DNA from: Candidatus Obscuribacterales bacterium
GTDB lineage: Bacteria > Cyanobacteriota > Vampirovibrionia > Obscuribacterales > Obscuribacteraceae
DNA length: 33,250 nucleotides
Assembly: GCA_019746975.1 (NCBI GenBank)
Contig: JAIERK010000036.1
Span: 1-33,250 of the forward strand
Reading direction: 5' to 3'
The position numbers and the translations under genes are program-made. A model generated the notes under the pieces. It saw only the letters and a list, made by a program, of their open reading frames with translations. It searched no databases and was not told the DNA's origin. Positions 15,610 to 22,691 of the stretch are shown here, in pieces. Every line of letters starts with the position of its first letter. The stretch's first letter is position 1.

Positions 15610-16980
15610 ATGAATAGGTATGTTCGCATGGGGAATCCAAATACCACCCTTCGTCGCGTTCTTGTTTTCGGGCTCGGCGTCAGCGTCTTCACCAGTGCGG
15701 GTATAGCACCGGCCTGCGCCATGGCTATGCCTGGCTTGTCGAAGAAGTCCTCTTCGTCCTTCGATCTGCCGACAGCGGAGAAGCTCGACGGTGATACCGC
15801 GGGCGATGCTCAGCCGGTGCAGGCAGATAGCCCCGAGTTAGCACCGATGACTTTGAAGGATGGTCCGAGTGCACCGACTCCGGCCGCTCCAGCCGAGGCG
15901 AGCACCACCAGTGCCACCACGCAGACAGACGGAGCGCTCAACGCCACCGTCACAACAAATACCTTCGTACCGAAAGGACCCTTAGAAGGTGATAACAGCG
16001 GTCTGCTGGCTCCGACCAGCATGAAAGGCAGTAAGACCAAGAGCATCGAGAGCCTTGGCGGCAAACTGCTGGATCAAGCCAACACAGTCAACGCCATGCC
16101 GGTTCCGTTAATGGAGTCGTCCGCCGATGCCGAGCGCAAAGCTGATGAATCCCAGGAACTCGAGCGAGAGCAGCTTACCGCACTATGGGAAGCCACTCTG
16201 ACACGGTCTCCTGATATCAATTTTGTATTGACCAAACTCATGCCGACTTCGGAACCATCGAAAACGTCAAGCGTTATGATGCGCATGCTATCTACAGCGA
16301 TGTTTGGTGCCATAGGCACCGTCGGTGCCGTGTATCCCGGCGCGGGAACCTACGCGTTGCAAAACCTGAGCTACAGCACACTTTCTCAACTTCTTGGAGC
16401 TGTAGAGAGCAACGGCGCGAAGAAAGCAAAAGTTACCCAGACAGAACAGATTCAGCTGTTCAACATGATAAGAAGTACCGCGGACAAGCTGGTCGAGGAC
16501 TACAGAACCTACAAGAAGCATCACCTTCAATTGCACAAGGCAAACAGTGACTTCGAGGACTTCAAAGCAGTAGCCGCCGAAGGTCGAAAGACCGAGGATC
16601 GAGCCAAACAGCTCGACATTGAGTACACCCTTCGCAGACAGCAGCGAGATATCGATTCGATTGGATTTGATCTCAGCAAAGTCAGACAAGGTCTCGTAGA
16701 CAAGGCCGGTCAGGAAGCAGTCGCCAAGCTCGATCAGCAGATTGATGAAGAGTTCCAAAAGCTCCATCCGGAGCTGGCTCCGCAAAACAATCCGCAAGAG
16801 AATGTTGCAGGACAATCGCCAGGCAGCGAACAACCGACGACAGATCCTGACAAAGAAAAGCTCGCGGGTTCAGGCACCACAAGCGAGGCGGCCAACGACT
16901 CTGAAAAACTTCAAGAGGCACAAAATCACAAGGTGGCTGACAGCCCCAGCTCGAAGTCCAACTTCAAAGTTCCACTTTAG
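15610..16980 (+). CDS. Exported coiled-coil protein of unknown function
   Basis: A 456-residue protein without a recognised family. The N-terminal RRVLVFGLGVSVFTSAGIAP segment (about 15-38) followed by ACAMA is a signal peptide. Residues 40-170 are low-complexity (Ala/Pro/Thr/Ser). Residues 175-300 include a possible membrane-associated stretch, MFGAIGTVGAVYPGAGTYAL (about 230-250). Residues 285-390 are charged and predicted coiled coil (QIQLFNMIRSTADKLVEDYR, then RAKQLDIEYTLRRQQRDIDS). The tail is polar and disordered, ending in FKVPL. Start: ATG 15610; the ATG at 15628, with AGGT upstream, is an equal alternative. It is 38 bases before sppA, so probably in one operon with it. Envelope location is inferred. 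Confidence 0.72.
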   Translation: MNRYVRMGNPNTTLRRVLVFGLGVSVFTSAGIAPACAMAMPGLSKKSSSSFDLPTAEKLDGDTAGDAQPVQADSPELAPMTLKDGPSAPTPAAPAEASTTSATTQTDGALNATVTTNTFVPKGPLEGDNSGLLAPTSMKGSKTKSIESLGGKLLDQANTVNAMPVPLMESSADAERKADESQELEREQLTALWEATLTRSPDINFVLTKLMPTSEPSKTSSVMMRMLSTAMFGAIGTVGAVYPGAGTYALQNLSYSTLSQLLGAVESNGAKKAKVTQTEQIQLFNMIRSTADKLVEDYRTYKKHHLQLHKANSDFEDFKAVAAEGRKTEDRAKQLDIEYTLRRQQRDIDSIGFDLSKVRQGLVDKAGQEAVAKLDQQIDEEFQKLHPELAPQNNPQENVAGQSPGSEQPTTDPDKEKLAGSGTTSEAANDSEKLQEAQNHKVADSPSSKSNFKVPL

Positions 16981-17017
16981 CTCCAAGGTTCCACAATAAA
17001 AAAATAGATAAGAGATC

Positions 17018-18034
17018 ATGGCCGAAAAGAAAAAGAATTGGATTATCTGGTTAATCATCGGTCTATGTCTCTTAGCCATACCGGTCGGCATACTCGGTAA
17101 GCAAGCCAAGCCAAAAGCGGAAGGCAGCACTGCCACCACAGATAGTGACTGGGGTGTGGGCTTCAAAGATCGCATCAAGGTTGTCCAGCTCAGCGGCATG
17201 ATTATGGACAACGATGAGCCAAGCGTTTTTTCCTTATCTGATACATCAACAGCAGCGACTATAAAGAAGCTTAGAAAAGCGGCCGACAATAAAAGAATCA
17301 AAGCCGTACTGATAAGAATCAACTCGCCTGGCGGCACTGTCGCAACGTCGCAAGAGCTCAATCAGGCAGTCGCCGCACTGAGAGAGAAGAAGCCAGTTTT
17401 CTCCTCCATGGGCGACGTAGCCGCATCAGGCGGCTACTATGTCGCCTGCGCTACCGACAAAATCTATGCGAATCCTGGCACACTGACAGGCTCGATCGGC
17501 GTGATTCTGAACGGTATGAATTTTAAAGGGCTTGCAGACAAACTAGGTGTTCAACCCCAGGTCGTAAAATCGGGCTTGTTCAAAGACATCGCCTCACCCT
17601 ATCGACCAATGACCGATGATGAGCGCAAAATTCTGCAGAATATGATCGATGACTCCTACGATCAATTCGTAAATGCAGTTGCCACCGGACGAAAGATGAA
17701 AGTCGAGGATGTGAAGAAACTCGCAGACGGACGCATCTACACCGGCCGACAAGCGAAGAGCAACGGACTGATTGACGAGCTCGGCTCATATCACGACGCG
17801 ATTAAAGGCTTGCAAGCAGCGTGCAAGACGAAATATGGTTTGACCGATGACCTGCCTGTCGAGGATAAATCGGGAGGCAACATACTCGAGTCATTATTCG
17901 ATTCATCCTCGTCATCAAGCTCACTGTTGCCGCCCTTCAGCCGCCCATCCACAGAGGAAAGTCTAATCAAGCAAGTGCTACCGCTCTCAATGCAGGCTCG
18001 ATTTTACAAACAGCCGTTGTGGCTCATGGAATAG
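17018..18034 (+). CDS. sppA: Signal peptide peptidase SppA (S49 family)
   Basis: A membrane-anchored serine protease of family S49 that degrades signal-peptide remnants and damaged membrane proteins. The 338-residue length fits the short, single-domain form. TM1 is at residues about 8-27 (WIIWLIIGLCLLAIPVGILG). The S49 core includes VLIRINSPGGTVATSQEL (about 97-114). The nucleophile Ser is in DVAASGGYYVAC (S137) and the general-base Lys in SGLFKDIASPYRPMT (K189); the 52-residue spacing equals that of Bacillus SppA. A Ser-rich linker (SSSSSS) precedes the C-terminal tail. The ATG at 17018 has only a weak SD. It lies 15 bases before the Yip1-like gene. Confidence 0.93.
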   Translation: MAEKKKNWIIWLIIGLCLLAIPVGILGKQAKPKAEGSTATTDSDWGVGFKDRIKVVQLSGMIMDNDEPSVFSLSDTSTAATIKKLRKAADNKRIKAVLIRINSPGGTVATSQELNQAVAALREKKPVFSSMGDVAASGGYYVACATDKIYANPGTLTGSIGVILNGMNFKGLADKLGVQPQVVKSGLFKDIASPYRPMTDDERKILQNMIDDSYDQFVNAVATGRKMKVEDVKKLADGRIYTGRQAKSNGLIDELGSYHDAIKGLQAACKTKYGLTDDLPVEDKSGGNILESLFDSSSSSSSLLPPFSRPSTEESLIKQVLPLSMQARFYKQPLWLME

Positions 18035-18049
18035 TTAGGAGATCGCGCG

Positions 18050-18670
18050 TTGGACTCGCTATATTTTGAAGGAGATAAGCGCCCTAGATGGGCTGAGCTG
18101 TTTCAGAATATTCTGATCGCTCCTGTCAAAACAATCCATCAATTGAACGAACTTTGCGATGTTTTTTCTGCTTCTGCATTATCGACGCAAGCATTTAATA
18201 CTGTTTTTCTGAGCGGATTAATCCTTGGAGCGGTTCGGTTCAAACCAGATAGCGCCTTGCTTTCCATATTCTCACTGCTCGGAGCGATCACGGATACGAT
18301 GGTCGTCTGGGTCGTGGTTGCAGGCATCCTGACGATTTTGTCGGCGGCATTGCCTGGAGCCCGCTCAACCCGCTGGACGAAAGCGTTGGTGTTGACTGGG
18401 TGGTCGATGGCCCCGGTAATCTTCTTTGCACCAATTCTCTGCTATAAAAATTTGCTGGGTCCATTTATCCTGCCATTTGCCACAATTCCAACGTGGTGGA
18501 CGTTGTTCCTTCTGGCGACCAGCTACAAAGTCGCGTTGAATGTGAGCGCCAAGAGACTGTTCCTCGTCTTATTGATACTACCGCCGATACTGTTTTTCGT
18601 TTACTTCTTCTGGACAAGTCTATCAATTTGTTTTTTCGCTTCAGAACTAATTTCAGTTTTCCAACGCTAA
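18050..18670 (+). CDS. Yip1-family-like integral membrane protein
   Basis: A 206-residue protein with about five TM segments: residues 47-65, 70-100 (SIFSLLGAITDTMVVWVVVA), 112-132, 138-158 and 168-200. The N-terminal PRWAELFQNILIAPVKTIHQL resembles the start of Yip1-domain proteins, which precedes a bundle of hydrophobic helices. Bacterial Yip1 members are of unknown function. The start is the TTG at 18050, supported by AGGAG eight bases upstream. It is 15 bases after sppA and 46 bases before miaA, in an apparent operon. Confidence 0.65.
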   Translation: MDSLYFEGDKRPRWAELFQNILIAPVKTIHQLNELCDVFSASALSTQAFNTVFLSGLILGAVRFKPDSALLSIFSLLGAITDTMVVWVVVAGILTILSAALPGARSTRWTKALVLTGWSMAPVIFFAPILCYKNLLGPFILPFATIPTWWTLFLLATSYKVALNVSAKRLFLVLLILPPILFFVYFFWTSLSICFFASELISVFQR

Positions 18671-18716
18671 ATCAGCATGTCTGAGATCTGTCGATTCAAT
18701 CGCACTGCCCATACTT

Positions 18717-19658
18717 ATGTCTGATCCTATCAATGAAATGAATAAGCCGTTTGTCGTTGCCGTGGTCGGTCCCACTGCATCAGGGAAGACTTCGCTGTCG
18801 ATAGACCTGGCGGAGCGCTTCAACGGCGAAGTAATCGCCTGCGATTCTCGAACCGTATACAAGTATATGGACATTGGTACGGCAAAACCAACAAAAGATG
18901 AGCAAAAGGGGATACCCCATCATTTGCTCGATGTCGCGGACCCCGATCATATTTATACGGTTGCCGAGTATCAGCGACAGGGATCGACCGCTTTGCGGGA
19001 TATTCTCGATAGGGGTAAACTGCCCATCGTCTGCGGCGGTACGGGGTTCTACTCAAGAGCTCTGCTGGAAGGATTGTCGATTCCAGAAGTGGCGCCGCAA
19101 GATCACCTGCGATCGCAGCTTAAGGAGCTGGCAGAAGCGGAAGGTACGCAGGCGGTTTTTGCAAAACTGCAGGAGCTTGATCCAAAATCAGCACAGAAAA
19201 TAATGCCCAACGATCTGTTTCGAATCGTCAGAGCTTTAGAAGTAACAATTACCTTGGGGCGCCCGTTTTCAGAGGTGACGAAAAAAGTCGACGTACCCTT
19301 CCGCGTAATTTGGATAGGATTGAATTTCGAAGATCGAGGAGTGTTGAAAAAACGAATCGAAGATCGACTGACGGAGCAGGTCAATCAAGGACTGGTTGAA
19401 GAATCGAGATTTCTATACGAAAAATATGGACCAACTCAACCGATTATGAATGCGGTCACCTATAAAGAGATGATCAATTACTTCAACGGAATCTACTCAT
19501 TGGAAGCCGCTGTTGATGATTGCGCAAAACACAACTATCAATTAGCACGAAAGCAAATTATGTGGTTTCGTGCAAACCAAGACACAGTGTGGTTTTTTGT
19601 CGACAAAAGTAAACAGATCTTCCCTGATGTAATCAATCATCTGGAACAGATCCTGTAA
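18717..19658 (+). CDS. miaA: tRNA dimethylallyltransferase
   Basis: Transfers a dimethylallyl group to A37 of tRNAs reading UNN codons (EC 2.5.1.75), the first step of ms2i6A synthesis. The 313-residue protein matches family length. The P-loop GPTASGKTS is at residues 18-26, then DSRTVYKYMDIGTAKPT, the PHHLLDV segment, GGTGFYSRALLEG and the tRNA-binding RIVRALEVTITLGRPFSE. The C-terminal YQLARKQIMWFRAN motif is intact. The ATG at 18717 has no visible SD; an ATG eight codons later is possible. It is probably transcribed with the sppA cluster. Confidence 0.96.
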   Translation: MSDPINEMNKPFVVAVVGPTASGKTSLSIDLAERFNGEVIACDSRTVYKYMDIGTAKPTKDEQKGIPHHLLDVADPDHIYTVAEYQRQGSTALRDILDRGKLPIVCGGTGFYSRALLEGLSIPEVAPQDHLRSQLKELAEAEGTQAVFAKLQELDPKSAQKIMPNDLFRIVRALEVTITLGRPFSEVTKKVDVPFRVIWIGLNFEDRGVLKKRIEDRLTEQVNQGLVEESRFLYEKYGPTQPIMNAVTYKEMINYFNGIYSLEAAVDDCAKHNYQLARKQIMWFRANQDTVWFFVDKSKQIFPDVINHLEQIL

Positions 19659-19888
19659 GAGCCATCTAAACTGGCTTCCTGTCATGGTTTCAATCAATCC
19701 CATTCTCGATAGAATCAAAATAGAATTGTAATCTAACTTACGTTTCAGCGCTCCGAATGAAGAAATTTAGTTCATTAGGACTAGACGAAATAGACTTAGG
19801 AGATATACTGGTAAAAGTCTTGATGCCTCTTCACCAGTGGAATTAGATACATCGCAGACGTTTTTAAATCATTTGGCAAAATCTGTAA

Positions 19889-20254
19889 TTGATCCTTCAG
19901 CTTTATGGCGATAGGCTATTGAAGAGAGTTGACACAGCAAGCATTAAGGAAGTAGCGCTCCCCTTCAGCGATGGACTCCTGTCCGCGAGACTGTGGAAGT
20001 CTGGTGACAGAAGCGTTGTTGGCGTACCGGAGCTCGGACTTCATTGTTATGGTAACAGCGAAAGCGAGGCGGTGTTCCGCTTATTCACCACGCTGCTGAA
20101 GTACTACAAGCAGCTAAAGGCTCATGAAGAGCGCTTGGGTGAAAGAGGAATCAGTCACCTTGCCCAGTTGAAAAATTGGGTAGCTGGAATAGAAAAACGA
20201 ATGACTGAATCATCTGAGTCCAGATTGGTCCCGTTCCGAAGCCGGCTCAGGTAG
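19889..20254 (+). CDS. HicB-fold-like small protein, possibly a gene fragment
   Basis: A frame of 121 codons starting with a TTG directly after an in-frame TAA, with no SD. Residues about 30-72 (LSARLWKSGDRSVVGVPELG, then LHCYGNSESEAVFRLFTTLL) follow the HicB/UPF0150 pattern: a beta hairpin, a vPelg-type strand and a GxSxxEA helix. No toxin gene is adjacent, so a toxin-antitoxin role is not supported. Upstream, 19757-19888 reads as protein-like text in other frames: a 29-residue ORF from the ATG at 19757, then VELDTSQTFLNHLAKSVIDP in a third frame. This suggests that this is the 3' part of a longer gene broken by frameshifts. Confidence 0.45.
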   Translation: MILQLYGDRLLKRVDTASIKEVALPFSDGLLSARLWKSGDRSVVGVPELGLHCYGNSESEAVFRLFTTLLKYYKQLKAHEERLGERGISHLAQLKNWVAGIEKRMTESSESRLVPFRSRLR

Positions 20255-20373
20255 AGTTTTGCAGTAGATCATAGTGATCGTCTGTGGATCAACGTAGTTT
20301 GATTTTTAGACAAAAAAATGTTCGCGCTCGCATTTGCATTCGATGCGCAGATGATAACAGGCGCGACAAGAGT

Positions 20374-21885
20374 TCATCCATGGACTTGTATACGCTCGTC
20401 TTCGACCAGCCCGCGCTCTTTCAAAATCAGTTCCGTCTTCAGCGTATGCAACGAAGATTCGAGCCCCACTGGATATTGGTGTGGATTCAATAATCGTTTT
20501 ATCCCAGAGTGAAACCCACTCAATTGATCGAAAACATAGGCCCGGGTAGCATCAAATCCGGGATAGTCGTAGACCAGTTGGCCGGACTTGAATATTGGCT
20601 TTAACAGATCGATGTAGTTTGTTGCTGGATTGATCATCTTGCGACGAGTGAAGTCCAGCGGGTCGATGATCACAGGTCTGTCACCAATACCCACGCTCTC
20701 ATCGAACACCATGTCGGCGATGAAACGGTCGGATTGTCGTTGGTCATCTAAATAACGTCGGACCTGAAGGACGCCTGGCGTAGATACCTTAATCGTCTGC
20801 TCCGAAAGCTTGATTACATGACGCCAGGGTCGACCTGGCGAGCGAACGGCAGACAGCTTGTACACTCCGCCGAGCGAAGACTGATCGCCGCCGGTTACCA
20901 ATTTGGTTCCTACCGCCCAGGTGTCGATGGCGGCACCTTGAGCCTTGAGCGTAGTCACGATGGTCTCGTCGAGATCGTTGCTCGCCAGTATCGATGCGTC
21001 GGAAAAACCAGCTTCGTCCAGCATTTTGCGAGCCTCGATGCTGAGATAGGCAAGATCTCCAGAATCGAGACGAATGCCGACCATCTTGTGACCCTTGTCT
21101 CGAAGCTTCTTACCAGCCTCGATGGCATGTTTGACTCCTACAAGTGAGTCGAAAGTGTCTACAAGAAAGATGCAGTTGTTCGGCATCGCATCGGCATAGT
21201 CGAAGAATGCCTCGCGTTCGCTATCGTTAGCCATGATCCAACTGTGTGCGTGCGTGCCCTTGACCGGTATACCGAAAAGCTTGCCGGCAAGTACATTGGA
21301 GGTACCGTCGCATCCACCGAGATATGCAGCCAGACTGGCTGTTACGCCACCATCCATTCCTTGCGCGCGGCGCAATCCAAACTCAAAGACCGGTTGCCCC
21401 TTCGTTGCAAGCTTGATGCGAGTCGCTTTAGTGGCAATCAGGGTAGAGAACGAGACAAGGTTTAGTAGCGCAGTTTCGATAATCTGCGCCGGAATAATTG
21501 GGCCGACTACACGTAGCAGAGGCTCATGAGCGAAGACCACTGTGCCATCGGCTACTGAATCGATATCAATGTCGAACTTCAGCGTGCGCAAATACTCGAT
21601 GAATTCCCTATCGAAGAGACTAGAGCAGTCATGAGCCCGAAGAGATGCAAGATAGGAGAGGTCATCGTCTTGAAACTTCAATTCCGATATATATTCGATG
21701 ACGTGCTTCAAACCACAAAAGACAGCCAGCCCACCGTTGAATGGATTACGGCGAAACGACATCGTGAATGCAGCATGCTTGTCCTTATAACCGGATTTCC
21801 AGTAGGCGTACGCCATAGTAAGTTGATAAAGGTCGGTCAACAGGACAGGGGCTTGCCCGATTCGTCGGTCTGGTGCCAGTACCAT
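20374..21885 (-). CDS. pncB: Nicotinate phosphoribosyltransferase
   Basis: Converts nicotinate and PRPP to nicotinate mononucleotide (EC 6.3.4.21), an entry point for NAD salvage. The 503-residue length suits the long bacterial form. Hallmarks are LTDLYQLTMAYAYW at the N-terminus, MSFRRNPFNGGLAVFCGL, the FEFGLRRAQGMDGGV segment, the catalytic His in KGTHAHSW (H214), MVGIRLDSGDLAYLS and DTWAVGTKLVTG. The ATG at 21885 is the start; GAGG lies 11 bases upstream. It is transcribed opposite to its neighbours, alone. C-terminal residues past 430 are less conserved. Confidence 0.95.
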   Translation of the reverse strand: MVLAPDRRIGQAPVLLTDLYQLTMAYAYWKSGYKDKHAAFTMSFRRNPFNGGLAVFCGLKHVIEYISELKFQDDDLSYLASLRAHDCSSLFDREFIEYLRTLKFDIDIDSVADGTVVFAHEPLLRVVGPIIPAQIIETALLNLVSFSTLIATKATRIKLATKGQPVFEFGLRRAQGMDGGVTASLAAYLGGCDGTSNVLAGKLFGIPVKGTHAHSWIMANDSEREAFFDYADAMPNNCIFLVDTFDSLVGVKHAIEAGKKLRDKGHKMVGIRLDSGDLAYLSIEARKMLDEAGFSDASILASNDLDETIVTTLKAQGAAIDTWAVGTKLVTGGDQSSLGGVYKLSAVRSPGRPWRHVIKLSEQTIKVSTPGVLQVRRYLDDQRQSDRFIADMVFDESVGIGDRPVIIDPLDFTRRKMINPATNYIDLLKPIFKSGQLVYDYPGFDATRAYVFDQLSGFHSGIKRLLNPHQYPVGLESSLHTLKTELILKERGLVEDERIQVHG

Positions 21886-22020
21886 GTGCTTGAAGCCTCA
21901 CAAGAAATAGGTCATAACTTTATCACGCGACGGCACATCGACTTCCCAAGGGAGCATCGATTGTTCGACACGGTTGCGCCGGGTCTTTAACGATTGTGCG
22001 TGATTATGGTGTCAGGCAGC

Positions 22021-22617
22021 ATGATTCACCCACACATCATCGCAACTGCACTTTTGAGCTTGATTCTATGCGCAGGCATTTGCCTCGCACTTGTTTTTGC
22101 CAAAAGCGCCGGTGCCACTGAGCAAACGACCGAGGAAGGCGAGCACAACCCTCCTGGAGCGGAACGGACCGACAGAGAGCCGGCGACGCATGGTGTCGCC
22201 CCCGCGATTGACTTCGCGCACGAGGCTTCGACCAATCGAGAGACCAACGAGAGAGCTGGCGAACTTCGAGCTGCCTATAAATATATGGGCAACTCATTTT
22301 CGATGAAGTTTCACAGACCTTCCTGCCCATTTGCCAGGGTGATGTGGCGCTGTAATGTTGTCAGGTTTCCCTTCAGAAAAGATGCTGTAGAAAGGGGTTA
22401 CAAACCCTGCAAATACTGCCTTCCGCAGAGCTGGAAGTCAGTAGGTGCAAAAATTCTAAGTGCGCCACCACTCGACGAAAACGGTAAAACACTGATTGAG
22501 AGCGCAACAACACCGAGCTGCAAAGAAGGGGCGCCTGAACGCCATTTGGAAGGCGGCCAAGACGCGAAATCAGCAACTGATGAGGGAAAGAGAGTGATTG
22601 CCGATCCAGAAAAATGA
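22021..22617 (+). CDS. Exported or anchored protein with Ada-like zinc-binding module
   Basis: A 198-residue protein. Residues about 3-30 (HIIATALLSLILCAGICLAL) are a signal peptide or membrane anchor. A Glu/Thr-rich spacer follows. The conserved module is about residues 80-135: YKYMGNSFSMKFHRPSCPFA, then VRFPFRKDAVERGYKPCKYC. This is the pattern of the small Cys-rich domain of Ada (metal-binding part) and of secreted nuclease-associated modules (FHxPxC...F...A...GYxPCxxC). Only this module, without the methyltransferase or AraC domains of Ada, is present. The tail is polar. Start: ATG 22021 (weak SD); an ATG at 22006 and a TTG at 21994 are in frame. Function is unknown; zinc binding is likely. 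Confidence 0.7.
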   Translation: MIHPHIIATALLSLILCAGICLALVFAKSAGATEQTTEEGEHNPPGAERTDREPATHGVAPAIDFAHEASTNRETNERAGELRAAYKYMGNSFSMKFHRPSCPFARVMWRCNVVRFPFRKDAVERGYKPCKYCLPQSWKSVGAKILSAPPLDENGKTLIESATTPSCKEGAPERHLEGGQDAKSATDEGKRVIADPEK

Positions 22618-22691
22618 ACGTCGATAGAAGTAGCTAGAGATCGCGAAAGAATGGTATAACGACTCCAGGGTGTTTCTTAGGCGTTTTTAGC

